From Streptomyces sp. NBC_00459 (GTDB lineage Bacteria > Actinomycetota > Actinomycetes > Streptomycetales > Streptomycetaceae), in the NCBI RefSeq assembly GCF_036013955.1, contig NZ_CP107903.1:1860001-1924000 (forward strand): a DNA stretch of 64,000 bases, in the 5' to 3' direction. Both the position numbers and the translations under genes were made by a program. Numbering within the stretch: position 1 is the first letter of the stretch; each line of letters opens with the position of its first letter. This document shows positions 1-7,573 of this stretch, piece after piece. Under the pieces are notes generated by a model. It had not been told where the DNA came from. It was given only the letters and a program-made list of their open reading frames with translations, and did not search any database.

Positions 1-248
1 TCCGGTTCGGCGACGAGCCAGTCGCGGGCCCAGGCCGCGGTACCGGACTCCAGGGCGAGGACGGTGACCCGGTGCCCCCGGCGGTCCCAGTCGTCGCCGG
101 TGGAGGTGAGCAGTGCGCGGACGTCCTGCCAGCGCCCCTGAGCCAGCGAGGCGCGCGCGGCGACGAGTTCGGTGTCGTCGAGCGCGGCGTCGAAGGCCTG
201 GGCGGCGCGTTTGCGGCCACGGCCCAGAGGTGGTGGAGGTGGAGACAC
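1..248 (-). CDS. Partial hypothetical protein, N-terminal end only
   Basis: An open frame runs leftward from a GTG at 248 off the window edge, giving 82 complete codons. The GTG is preceded by gaggaag with nine bases of spacing, a good ribosome binding site. The start is Pro-rich and basic, followed by helix-forming stretches such as AFDAALDDTELVAARASL and QGRWQDVRALL, which look like tetratricopeptide-type repeats. Third positions are strongly G/C, as in real Streptomyces genes. I do not recognise the family, and the function is unknown. It is divergent from the membrane protein at 603. Confidence 0.6.
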   Translation of the reverse strand, partial: MSPPPPPLGRGRKRAAQAFDAALDDTELVAARASLAQGRWQDVRALLTSTGDDWDRRGHRVTVLALESGTAAWARDWLVAEP

Positions 249-602
249 CGCGGGGAACTTCCTCACACGACGCGGTCTGTTGACGGCGATCGTTCGACAG
301 CCATCGGTTGATCACGGACAGCAAACCCTCCACGAATGCTTCACGTCAAGGCCGGAAATGTATGCGACACGTGTCAATTAAGCATCTGTGTAGGACGGTT
401 GACCTACCGAACGACAGACCCCCGCACGACCCTCCAACCCCACAGAGATGACGTTAAGTCGCGACACGGCCACCGCCCGGACATGGACGTGACCCTGCCG
501 ACTCCACGATTCCGTCACATCCCCGGGGCAGGACTCGTCGGGGGCGGATACAGTCGGCCTTTACCACACCCGACAATCTGCCCCGCCATCGAGGTACCTC
601 GC
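249..602. other. Divergent intergenic region with a perfect palindrome
   Basis: This gap separates two divergent genes and should hold both promoters. It is clearly less GC-rich than its surroundings around 300-440. It contains the perfect 10-bp palindrome GACACGTGTC at 366-375 and a GTAGG/CCTAC inverted pair at 390-407 that spans a TTGACC hexamer (399-404). The palindrome may be an operator. Open frames crossing the region have poor codon use and no ribosome binding sites, so I call no gene here. Confidence 0.4.
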
Positions 603-1523
603 GTGTCCGTCCTGGTTCTGACTCTCGCCGTGAGCGCCGCCTGCTGCCTGGGCCTCGGCTTCGTCCTCCAGCAGAACGTGGCCCGGCAGGCCCCCCTGAG
701 CGACTTCCTCTCCCCGAGGCTGCTGCTGGACCTGGTGCGGGTGCCGCGCTGGCTCGGCGGCATCGGTCTGATGGTGGCGGGCATGGTGCTGGGCGCGATC
801 GCGCTGAGCCAGGGCGAGGTGTCCCTGGTGGAGCCGCTGCTCGCGACGAACCTGCTCTTCGCGCTCGCCCTCTCCCGCAGGCAGACGAAGCAGCCGCTGG
901 GCCGACAGGGCTGGACCGGCCTCCTGCTCCTGGCGGGCGGGGTGACGGCGTTCATCGTGGCGGGCGAACCGCGCGGCGGCACGGCCGTCACTGACCCCTG
1001 GCGCCACTGGTTGATCATCGGCGCCATGCTCGGGCTCGCCCTGCTCCTCACGACGTTCGCGAAGCGCTCGCGCCTCAGCGCCGGCCCGGTCCTGCTGGCC
1101 CTGGCAGCGGGCCTGCTCTACGGCGTCCAGGACGCCCTGACGCGGGTCAGCGGCCAGCGTTTCACGGAGGGCGGCCCGACCCACCTCCTCACCGGCTGGC
1201 AGCCGTACGGCGTACTGCTCCTCGGCCTCACCGGCCTGATCCTGGTCCAGAGCGCCTTCGAAACCGCTCCCCTGCGCATGTCCCTCCCCGCACTCACGGC
1301 GGCCCAGCCCCTCGCCGGGATCATCTGTGGCGTCGGCTTCCTCGGCGACCGGCTGCGCACCGACACCGGGGCACTCGCCTGGGAGGCGGCGGGCCTCGCG
1401 GCGGTGGTCGTGGGCATCGTCCTCCTGGGCCTCCACCCGGCGATGCCGAGCGGCTGCACACAGCGGGCGATGAGCTTTGATGGCGGTCATGAGCACTCAC
1501 TCCCACGAGAGCACTCCCGCTGA
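603..1523 (+). CDS. DMT/EamA-type multi-spanning membrane protein
   Basis: A 306-residue membrane protein with about nine or ten hydrophobic segments arranged as two halves, as in the drug/metabolite transporter superfamily. The first helix starts right at the N-terminus (LVLTLAVSAACCLGLGFVLQ). Loops are short and the middle linker is charged. GTG at 603 is chosen because gagg lies 590-593; longer upstream extensions are not coding-like. The substrate cannot be inferred. Its last 35 bases overlap the start of the Nudix gene downstream in another frame, so the two are probably cotranscribed. The C-terminal tail after the last helix is polar and unusual for the family, which may mean the overlap extended it. 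Confidence 0.8.
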   Translation: MSVLVLTLAVSAACCLGLGFVLQQNVARQAPLSDFLSPRLLLDLVRVPRWLGGIGLMVAGMVLGAIALSQGEVSLVEPLLATNLLFALALSRRQTKQPLGRQGWTGLLLLAGGVTAFIVAGEPRGGTAVTDPWRHWLIIGAMLGLALLLTTFAKRSRLSAGPVLLALAAGLLYGVQDALTRVSGQRFTEGGPTHLLTGWQPYGVLLLGLTGLILVQSAFETAPLRMSLPALTAAQPLAGIICGVGFLGDRLRTDTGALAWEAAGLAAVVVGIVLLGLHPAMPSGCTQRAMSFDGGHEHSLPREHSR

Positions 1524-2058
1524 CCCTGCTGACCCTGCTGACCCTGCTGACGAGATCCTCGACATCGTCGACGAGAACGACGAGGTCGTGGGCCGGTCGC
1601 CAAGGGGCGAGGCGTACGCGCGCGGGCTGCGTCACCGCTGCGTCTTCATCCAGGCCAGGGACGCCCGGGGCCGGCTCTTCGTCCACCGCCGCACCGCCAC
1701 CAAGCTGGTCTTCCCCTCCCTGTACGACATGTTCGTCGGCGGAGTCGTGGGCGCGGGCGAGTCGTACGACGGCGCGGCCCTGAGGGAGGCCGAGGAGGAA
1801 CTCGGCGTCACGGGCCTGCCCCGCCCCGAGCCCCTCTTCAAGTTCCTGTACGACAACGGCGCCGGCCAGAGCTGGTGGTCGGCCGTGTACGAGGTCCGCT
1901 GCGAGCTTCCTGTCCACCCCCAGGCGGAGGAGGTCGCCTGGCACGCGTTCCTGCCGGAGGACGAGGTGGAACGGCGGCTGGGCGAGTGGGAGTGGGTGCC
2001 GGACGGTCTGGCCGCCTACGAGCGCCTCAGGGCGTACCGGTCACCGAAGAGCCCGTAA
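1489..2058 (+). CDS. Nudix hydrolase (IPP isomerase-like/YfcD-like)
   Basis: A 189-residue Nudix protein. The Nudix box at residues 85-107 fits GX5EX7REUXEEXGU exactly (GVVGAGE, then REAEEELGV), so the Mg2+-binding glutamates are present. The N-terminal DEILDIVDENDEVVG and the later WWSAVYEVRCE are typical of the YfcD/IDI-like branch, which acts on nucleoside-diphosphate-type or isoprenoid-type substrates. The actual substrate is unknown. The N-terminus carries the run PADPADPADPAD, encoded by a nine-base tandem repeat (gctgaccct, three full copies from 1519). ATG 1489 and ATG 1480 are both possible starts; neither has a strong ribosome binding site. It overlaps the upstream transporter gene by 35 bases. 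Confidence 0.88.
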   Translation: MSTHSHESTPADPADPADPADEILDIVDENDEVVGRSPRGEAYARGLRHRCVFIQARDARGRLFVHRRTATKLVFPSLYDMFVGGVVGAGESYDGAALREAEEELGVTGLPRPEPLFKFLYDNGAGQSWWSAVYEVRCELPVHPQAEEVAWHAFLPEDEVERRLGEWEWVPDGLAAYERLRAYRSPKSP

Positions 2059-2069
2059 GGTTCCTACAT

Positions 2070-2462
2070 GTGATCGATTTTGCACGGAACGTCCGTATGT
2101 GGTTCGCCCCCCAGGGGATCGGCGAGGAGGGCCGCACCCCCGACTACCGCTTCTCGCTGGCCAACGAACGCACCTTCCTGGCCTGGCTGCGTACCGCGCT
2201 GGCACTGATCGGCGGCGGGTTCGCCGTGGACCAGTTCCTGCCCGACCTGCGGTGGGGGTGGCGCGTGGGGCTGGCGCTCGCGCTGCTGTCGGCCGGGGTG
2301 CTGTGCTCACTGCGGGCCGTCAACCACTGGGTGCGGTGCGAGCGGGCGATGCGCCGCGGTGAGGACCTGCCGGTGTCCCGCTTCCCGGCGCTGCTGAGCC
2401 TCGCGGTCGCCGTGGTCGCGGTCGCCATGGTGGTCGTCGTGCTGGTCCGGGGGACAGGGTGA
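2070..2462 (+). CDS. DUF202 (YidH-type) membrane protein
   Basis: A 130-residue inner-membrane protein of the DUF202 family. It has the family signature RFSLANERTFLAWLRTALAL around residues 28-47, followed by three predicted transmembrane helices. The role of DUF202 proteins is not established. GTG 2070 is chosen because aagg lies about nine bases upstream and the resulting N-terminus (VIDFARNVRMWFAP) reads like the usual short cytoplasmic lead; ATG 2097 is an alternative. It starts 11 bases after the Nudix gene and its stop overlaps the start of the next DUF202 gene by four bases, so the pair should be translated together. Confidence 0.85.
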   Translation: MIDFARNVRMWFAPQGIGEEGRTPDYRFSLANERTFLAWLRTALALIGGGFAVDQFLPDLRWGWRVGLALALLSAGVLCSLRAVNHWVRCERAMRRGEDLPVSRFPALLSLAVAVVAVAMVVVVLVRGTG

Positions 2463-2797
2463 GCGAGGCCCGGGTGGGCGAGGGGGAGGTACGGGATCCC
2501 GGGCTGCAGCCGGAGCGGACCCGGCTGGCGTGGCGGCGTACGACGCTGTCGAGCACCGTCGCCGCCGTGCTCGCCGGGAAGTCCGCGCTGCACGGCGGGC
2601 CGTCGGCGGCCGGAGTCGCCGTCTGCGCGGTGTGCTGCGTGCTGTGGCTGTGGTTCCTGGCCGTCGCCCACCGGCGGATCCGGACGCTCGCGGCGACGGG
2701 CGACGACGGTCCGCCGGCGCTCGCCGCCCGGCACGCCACCGCCGCGACGCTGTGCGCGGTCGCCCTGGCGGTGTGCGGGGCGGCGCTCGTCCTCTGA
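2459..2797 (+). CDS. Second DUF202-family membrane protein
   Basis: A 112-residue protein with a shortened DUF202 motif, LQPERTRLAWRRTTLS at about residues 14-29, and three hydrophobic helices after it. The GTG start sits in the GTGA overlap with the preceding DUF202 gene. The two are probably partners or subunits of one complex, since paired DUF202 genes in this order are common in actinobacteria (known of the family; partnership inferred). The function is unknown. The gene ends 29 bases before the convergent oxidoreductase. Confidence 0.83.
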   Translation: MSEARVGEGEVRDPGLQPERTRLAWRRTTLSSTVAAVLAGKSALHGGPSAAGVAVCAVCCVLWLWFLAVAHRRIRTLAATGDDGPPALAARHATAATLCAVALAVCGAALVL

Positions 2798-2825
2798 AGG
2801 CCGGAACCTGCCGCCGGCCGGACCG

Positions 2826-3776
2826 TCAGGCCTCGTCGGGCCAGTCAACCGTCACGACGATCTTGCCCTTGGTACGTCCCTCCGCGTTCAGCCGGTGCGC
2901 CTCCGCCGCTCGTTCCAGGGGGAACGTGTCGGACACATGCAGCGAGAACACATGCTGTTCGACCAGGTCGGAGAGGTGCGCGAGGTCCGCGGCGTCGGGG
3001 CGTACGAAGTAGTAGCTACCGCCGAGACCGACGACGTCCGGGTCCGCGATCGACACCAGGCGGCCCCCGGGAGCCAGCAGCCCCACGGAGTCCTTCAGCG
3101 TGTCGCCGCCGACGGTGTCGAACACGGCGTCGACGCCCCCGGGGGCCAGTTTCCTCACCCGGTCGGCCATGCCCTCGCCGTACGTCACCGGGTTGCCGCC
3201 CAGTTCACGCACGAAGTCGTGGTTGTGCACGCTCGCCGTGCCGATGACGTGTGCCGCGCCCAGGTGGCGGCGGGCCAGCTGGACGGCGACGGAGCCGACC
3301 CCGCCCGCCGCCGCGTGCACCAGGACGGTCTCGCCCGTGCGGACGTGGAGCGACTTGGCGAGCACCTGATAGGCGGTGAGTCCGACGAGCGGCAGCCCGG
3401 CCGCCTCCTCGAAGGAGAGGTTGCGGGGCTTGCGGGCAAGGGTGCGCACCGGGGCGGCGACGTACTCGGCGAAGGTGCCGCGCGAGAGGAAGTCCTCGCG
3501 TACGTAGCCGATGACCTCGTCGCCCACGGCGTACTCGGAGACGGAGGCACCCGGGCGCACCACGACCCCGGAGACGTCCCAGCCCGGTGTCACCGGGAAG
3601 ACGGGCTCCAGGATGGCGTCGAGGTAGCCCTCGCGGCACTTCCAGTCCACCGGGTTGACCGATGCCGCCCGCACCTTGATCAGCACGGAGTCGGGCCCGA
3701 CCTTGGGGTCCGGGGCGTCCTCCGTGTACTCCAGGACGTCGGGACCGCCGTACCGGCTGTAGGTGATGGCCTTCAT
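2826..3776 (-). CDS. NADP-dependent quinone oxidoreductase-like protein (MDR superfamily)
   Basis: A 316-residue medium-chain dehydrogenase/reductase. An N-terminal GroES-like domain (ITYSRYGGPDVLEYTE, then VKVRAASVNPVDWKCR-type sequence) is followed by the Rossmann motif AAAGGVGSVAVQLARR near the middle. It has no structural zinc cysteine cluster, so it belongs with the zinc-independent quinone oxidoreductases, which reduce quinones or activated alkenes with NADPH. ATG 3776 opens the conserved MKAITYSRYGGP start. It is divergent from the His-rich protein gene. The physiological substrate is not known. Confidence 0.88.
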   Translation of the reverse strand: MKAITYSRYGGPDVLEYTEDAPDPKVGPDSVLIKVRAASVNPVDWKCREGYLDAILEPVFPVTPGWDVSGVVVRPGASVSEYAVGDEVIGYVREDFLSRGTFAEYVAAPVRTLARKPRNLSFEEAAGLPLVGLTAYQVLAKSLHVRTGETVLVHAAAGGVGSVAVQLARRHLGAAHVIGTASVHNHDFVRELGGNPVTYGEGMADRVRKLAPGGVDAVFDTVGGDTLKDSVGLLAPGGRLVSIADPDVVGLGGSYYFVRPDAADLAHLSDLVEQHVFSLHVSDTFPLERAAEAHRLNAEGRTKGKIVVTVDWPDEA

Positions 3777-3937
3777 ATGTCTGGTCCTCCGATTTCCTCA
3801 CGCCCGACGTTCCGGGGTGCGCGCGCGCCACGCAAGTCGAATAGCCTGATATGGGCGGATTGCGTGGCAGCCTGTCCGAGGTCACCACCCGCACTCTCCA
3901 CCACTTCCGTACCCGCGATTGTCCGAAGGCGAGCATC

Positions 3938-4240
3938 ATGAGCACCTCCACTCTTCACCGGGAACACCCGACCCACGAGCACAGCCACGGCCAGGACTGC
4001 GGCCACACAGAGGTGCGGCACAACGACCACGTCGACTACGCGCACGACGGTCATCTGCACCGCGCGCACAACGACCACTGGGACGAATGCGAGCCCGGCG
4101 GGCACGTGGCGCACGAGGCCCACGACCATGCGCACGGGGACGGCTGCGGGCACCCGAGCGTTCTGCACGGCGACCACGTCGACTATCTGCACGACGGCCA
4201 CCGGCACGCGGCGCACCAGGACCACTGGGACGATCACTGA
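3938..4240 (+). CDS. Small His-rich, internally duplicated metal-binding protein
   Basis: A 100-residue soluble protein, about one quarter histidine, with two cysteine-containing copies of one 30-residue unit at residues 21-50 and 70-99. Each unit reads CGH-x4-H-x-DHVDY-x-HDGH-x-H-x2-H-x-DHWD. No signal peptide or membrane helix is present, so it is probably a cytoplasmic zinc, nickel or cobalt buffer or chaperone (inference from composition). ATG 3938 is chosen because aagg lies eight bases upstream and the longer frame from 3851 is not coding-like. A strong hairpin terminator follows at 4279-4320. The gene stands alone, so the metal cannot be read from its context. Confidence 0.85.
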   Translation: MSTSTLHREHPTHEHSHGQDCGHTEVRHNDHVDYAHDGHLHRAHNDHWDECEPGGHVAHEAHDHAHGDGCGHPSVLHGDHVDYLHDGHRHAAHQDHWDDH

Positions 4241-4278
4241 CCGCTCCCGGCCACCGGCACCGCACCCCCGCCCTACCC

Positions 4279-4320
4279 GACCGGCGTCTCCTTCCGCACA
4301 CTGGAAGCGAGACGCCGGTC
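4279..4320 (+). terminator. Strong hairpin terminator after the His-rich gene
   Basis: A perfect 12-bp stem (GACCGGCGTCTC at 4279-4290 with GAGACGCCGGTC at 4309-4320) is extended inward by CTTCC/GGAAG across one unpaired base, leaving a seven-base loop. There is no long T tract, as is usual for Streptomyces terminators. Confidence 0.8.
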
Positions 4321-4345
4321 ACGTTTCGCTCACCCACTGGACGAC

Positions 4346-4363
4346 ATACCGACCGGTCGGCAT
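4346..4363. promoter_or_regulatory. Putative TetR operator before the kinase-dehydrogenase operon
   Basis: ATACCGACCGGTCGGCAT is a palindrome with one mismatched pair; the inner 12 bases (CCGACCGGTCGG) are perfect. It lies 37 bases before the ATG at 4400. A related site stands in front of the SDR-ligase operon at 10071-10088, and a TetR gene lies between the two operons, so this is most likely its binding site (inference). Confidence 0.6.
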
Positions 4364-4399
4364 CATGATGCACATCCTGTTTCCGTACGCGTAGGAGCG

Positions 4400-5446
4400 A
4401 TGATGCCCCCGGACGACCTGCCAGGTCTCGATCTCGACCGGCTGCGCGGCCTGCTCGACGGCGAACGCCCCGGACTCGTACAGGGCCCCCTGACCGGCCG
4501 ACTGATCGAGGGCGGCCGTTCGAACCTCACCTACGCGGTCACCGACGGCATCACCCGGTGGGTCGTACGCCGCCCTCCGCTGGGCCATGTCCTGGCCACC
4601 GCGCACGACATGCGGCGCGAGCACCGGGTGATCAGCGCCCTGCATCCGACCGCCGTGCCGGTCCCGCGTCCCGTGCTGCTGTGCGAGGACCCCGAGAACG
4701 GGGCGGCACCCGGAGCGCCCTTCTACGTCATGGAGTTCGTGCCGGGCACGCCGTACCGCACCGCCGGGCAGCTCGCCCCGATCGGCCCGGCGCGGACCCG
4801 GGACGTGGTGCTGTCGCTGGTGGACACGCTGGTCGAGCTGCACGCGGTCGACCCCGCCGAGGTGGGCCTCGCGGACTTCGGCCGGCCCGAGGGCTTCCTC
4901 GACCGGCAACTGCGGCGCTGGGGCAAGCAGTTGGACGCCTCCCGCAACCGCGAGCTGGCCGGCATCGACGAGTTGCAGGCGGCGCTCGGCCGGGCCCTGC
5001 CCGACTCCTCCGCCCCGGCGATCGTGCACGGCGACTACCGGCTGGACAACGTGCTGATCGACTCGGACGACAGGATCACGGCGATCCTCGACTGGGAGAT
5101 GTCGACGCTCGGCGACCCGCTCACCGACCTGGGCCTGCTGGTGATGTACAGCATGCCGCTGGGCGCGCCCGACTCCCCCGTCTCCACGACCGCCGAGGCC
5201 GCCGGACACCCCTCCCCCGCCGAGCTGATCGAACGGTACGCGGCGCGCTCGGGGCGCGACGTCTCGGCGATCGCCTGGTACACGGCGTTCGCCTGGTTCA
5301 AGCTGGCCGTGATCCTGGAGGGCATCCACTACCGCTACACGCTGGGCCAGACGGTCGGCGCGGGCTTCGACCGCATCGGGGACCTGGTCCCCGTCTTCAT
5401 CGAGCACGGCCTGACCACACTTCACACAGGTCTCCAGGAAGGCTGA
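4400..5446 (+). CDS. APH-like phosphotransferase (ACAD10/11 kinase-domain type)
   Basis: A 348-residue protein of the aminoglycoside phosphotransferase/choline kinase fold. The catalytic loop HGDYRLDNV starts at His210 with catalytic Asp212, and the metal-binding DWEMSTLGDP starts at Asp231. The N-terminal GGRSNLTY is the usual nucleotide loop. It is not likely to be a resistance enzyme. This subfamily sits next to, or is fused to, acyl-CoA dehydrogenases (ACAD10/ACAD11 in animals; LvaA in Pseudomonas levulinate catabolism), where it phosphorylates the hydroxyl of 4-hydroxyacyl-CoA. Start 4400 has ggag four bases upstream; 4403 is also possible. The stop lies six bases before the dehydrogenase gene. 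Confidence 0.87.
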   Translation: MMPPDDLPGLDLDRLRGLLDGERPGLVQGPLTGRLIEGGRSNLTYAVTDGITRWVVRRPPLGHVLATAHDMRREHRVISALHPTAVPVPRPVLLCEDPENGAAPGAPFYVMEFVPGTPYRTAGQLAPIGPARTRDVVLSLVDTLVELHAVDPAEVGLADFGRPEGFLDRQLRRWGKQLDASRNRELAGIDELQAALGRALPDSSAPAIVHGDYRLDNVLIDSDDRITAILDWEMSTLGDPLTDLGLLVMYSMPLGAPDSPVSTTAEAAGHPSPAELIERYAARSGRDVSAIAWYTAFAWFKLAVILEGIHYRYTLGQTVGAGFDRIGDLVPVFIEHGLTTLHTGLQEG

Positions 5447-5452
5447 TCCGTC

Positions 5453-6667
5453 ATGGACTTCGCGTTCGACGCGCGCACCGAGGAACTGCGCGCCAAGCTC
5501 CTCGCCTTCATGGACGAGTACGTCTACCCGGCCGAACAGGTCGAGCACGAGCAGCGCGGGCGGCTGGCCTCGCCGTGGGACACCCCTGCCGTGGTCGAGG
5601 AGTTGAAGGCCGAGGCCCGCGGTCAGGGCCTGTGGAACCTCTTCCTGCCCGACGCCCGGCACGGCGCCGGCCTCACCAACCTCCAGTACGCCCCGCTCGC
5701 CGAAATCACCGGCCGTTCCCCGCACCTGGCGCCCACCGCGCTGAACTGCGCGGCACCGGACACCGGCAACATGGAGGTGCTGGCGCAGTTCGGCGACGAG
5801 CAGCAGAAGAAGCAGTGGCTGGAGCCGCTCCTCGCGGGCGAGATCCGCTCGGCGTTCGCGATGACCGAGCCCGAGGTGGCATCGTCCGACGCGACGAACA
5901 TCGAGACGCGGATCCGCAGGGACGGCGACGACTATGTCATCTCGGGCCGCAAGTGGTACATCTCCGGGGCGATGAACCCTCGCTGCCAGATCTTCATCGT
6001 CATGGGCAAGACCGACCCCGACGGCGCCGACATCCGCCGCCAGCAGTCGATGATCCTGGTCCCCAGGGACACCCCCGGCGTCACGGTCAAGCGGGCGATG
6101 CAGGTGTTCGGCTACGAGGACCACTCCCACGGCGGCCACGCCGAGGTGGTCTTCGACGAGGCACGGGTGCCCGCGGCGAACCTGATCGGCGAGGAGGGCA
6201 GCGGCTTCGCCATCGCACAGGCGCGGCTCGGCCCCGGCCGCATCCACCACTGCATGCGGCTGATCGGCATGGCGGAGCGGGCGATCGAGCTGATGTGCCG
6301 CCGGGCCGTCTCCCGGACGGCCTTCGGCAAGGCGCTGGCCCAGCAGGGCGTGGTCCACAACTGGATCGCGGACGCGCGGGTCACGGTGGAGCAGCTGCGG
6401 CTGCTGGTGCTGAAGACGGCGTGGATGATGGACACGGTGGGCAACAAGGGGGCGCACGCGGAGATCCAGGCGATCAAGATCGCTACGCCGCGTGCGGTGG
6501 TGGACATCATCGACAAGGCGATTCAGCTGCACGGGGCGGGTGGGGTGAGCCAGGACTTCCCGCTGGCGGAGCTGTGGGCGAGTGCGCGGACGCTGAAGCT
6601 GGCGGACGGGCCGGACGAGGTGCATCAGCGGTCGCTGGCCCGGCGTGAGCTGAAGCGGTACGTGTAG
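5453..6667 (+). CDS. Acyl-CoA dehydrogenase (ACAD10/11-like)
   Basis: A 404-residue FAD flavoprotein with the full acyl-CoA dehydrogenase layout: helical N-terminus, AFAMTEPEVASSDATN (the family's FAD/substrate signature) near residue 140, a beta barrel, and the C-terminal helical domain ending in GPDEVHQRSLARRELK. The last motif is typical of the ACAD10/11 branch rather than the short-chain SCAD branch. With the kinase gene just upstream, it is the best candidate to process a phosphorylated 4-hydroxyacyl-CoA (inference). The repeat element at 6674-6899 separates it from the convergent TetR gene. Confidence 0.92.
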   Translation: MDFAFDARTEELRAKLLAFMDEYVYPAEQVEHEQRGRLASPWDTPAVVEELKAEARGQGLWNLFLPDARHGAGLTNLQYAPLAEITGRSPHLAPTALNCAAPDTGNMEVLAQFGDEQQKKQWLEPLLAGEIRSAFAMTEPEVASSDATNIETRIRRDGDDYVISGRKWYISGAMNPRCQIFIVMGKTDPDGADIRRQQSMILVPRDTPGVTVKRAMQVFGYEDHSHGGHAEVVFDEARVPAANLIGEEGSGFAIAQARLGPGRIHHCMRLIGMAERAIELMCRRAVSRTAFGKALAQQGVVHNWIADARVTVEQLRLLVLKTAWMMDTVGNKGAHAEIQAIKIATPRAVVDIIDKAIQLHGAGGVSQDFPLAELWASARTLKLADGPDEVHQRSLARRELKRYV

Positions 6668-6673
6668 TTCTCT

Positions 6674-6899
6674 CGCCCCCGCCGCCCCTACCCGTCCCAT
6701 CCTGAACCTGGGGGCTGCGCCCCCAGACCCCCCTTCGCGCTGAAGGCGCTCGTCCTCAAACGCCGGACGGGCTGAAAGATCAAGCCCCGGCCGGCACCCC
6801 CAGCCCGTCCGGCGTTTGAGGACAAGGCCCGTTCAGGGCCGACGCGGGGGTTCGGGGGCGCAGCCCCCGAGGATGGGACGGGTAGGGGCGGCGGGGGCG
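6674..6899. repeat. Large inverted-repeat intergenic element (family A, copy 1)
   Basis: A 226-bp element between convergent genes. The left arm (6674-6730, beginning CGCCCCCGCCGCCCCTACCC) is repeated in reverse complement at the right end (about 6846-6899), and an inner pair CCTCAAACGCCGGACGGGCT / AGCCCGTCCGGCGTTTGAGG brings the middle together. The whole element could fold into one long hairpin. A second copy lies at 37789-37959. Its place here suggests a bidirectional terminator; elements of this kind recur between genes across Streptomyces genomes. Confidence 0.85.
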
Positions 6900-6913
6900 A
6901 AGAAAACCGCTGC

Positions 6914-7507
6914 CTACGGCCGCAGCGCGCGCAGCAGCAGGTCCGCCAGTTGCTCCGCGACCTCTGTCGGGGTCAGGGGGCCCTCCGGGCGGTACCAGGT
7001 CGACAGGTGGTGGATGGAGCCGAAGTGGTAGTCGACCACCAGGTCCGCCGAGGTCGCCCGGGAGAAGACGCCCGTCTCCTGGCCCTCCTCGATCAGGGCC
7101 CGGAAGCGCTCGTGGTAGCGGCGTCTCTCCGCGCGTACCTGCTTGTTCTTCTCCGGGCTCAGATGATGCATCGAGCGGAAGAAGATCATCGCGTCGTCGA
7201 GATTCTCGATGGTCGTGACCACGACATCCGCCGCCGCCCGCCGCAACCGCTCCTCCACCGGGGCATCCGCGTTCGCGAACGCGTCCAGCCGCTCCTGCTG
7301 AACACGCAGCACGCGCGCGTACACCTCGTGCAGCAGATCGTCCTTGGACCCGAAGTAGTGGTACAGCGCCCCCTTGGTGACCCCGGCCGCCTCGACGATC
7401 TCCTGCACGGACGTGCGGTCGTACCCCTGTTCCGCGAAGAGCCGGGTGGCGGCGGCCAGCAGCCGCTGCGGGACCGGCGTACCGTCGCCGTCCGTCGTCC
7501 TGGGCAC
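6914..7507 (-). CDS. TetR-family regulator of the acyl-CoA catabolic block
   Basis: A 197-residue TetR regulator. The helix-turn-helix lies in the N-terminus (LFAEQGYDRTSVQEIVEAAG, then VTKGALYHYFGSKDDLL), and the C-terminal domain (DDAMIFFRSMHHLSPEKNKQ, YHFGSIHHLSTWY) resembles the KstR2/FadR-like group that binds acyl-CoA. The starts at 7507, 7516 and 7528 are all open; 7507 is chosen because ggaagg lies 12 bases upstream, while it is too close to 7516. It is last in the operon after the SDR and ligase genes (66-base gap after the ligase). It probably represses both operons through the sites at 4346 and 10071. Confidence 0.88.
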   Translation of the reverse strand: MPRTTDGDGTPVPQRLLAAATRLFAEQGYDRTSVQEIVEAAGVTKGALYHYFGSKDDLLHEVYARVLRVQQERLDAFANADAPVEERLRRAAADVVVTTIENLDDAMIFFRSMHHLSPEKNKQVRAERRRYHERFRALIEEGQETGVFSRATSADLVVDYHFGSIHHLSTWYRPEGPLTPTEVAEQLADLLLRALRP

Positions 7508-7573
7508 TACCGCCACCAGCCTTCCCAACGTTCCACCGATTGACCGAACGGCCCGAACAGCCGAACGGGGTGC

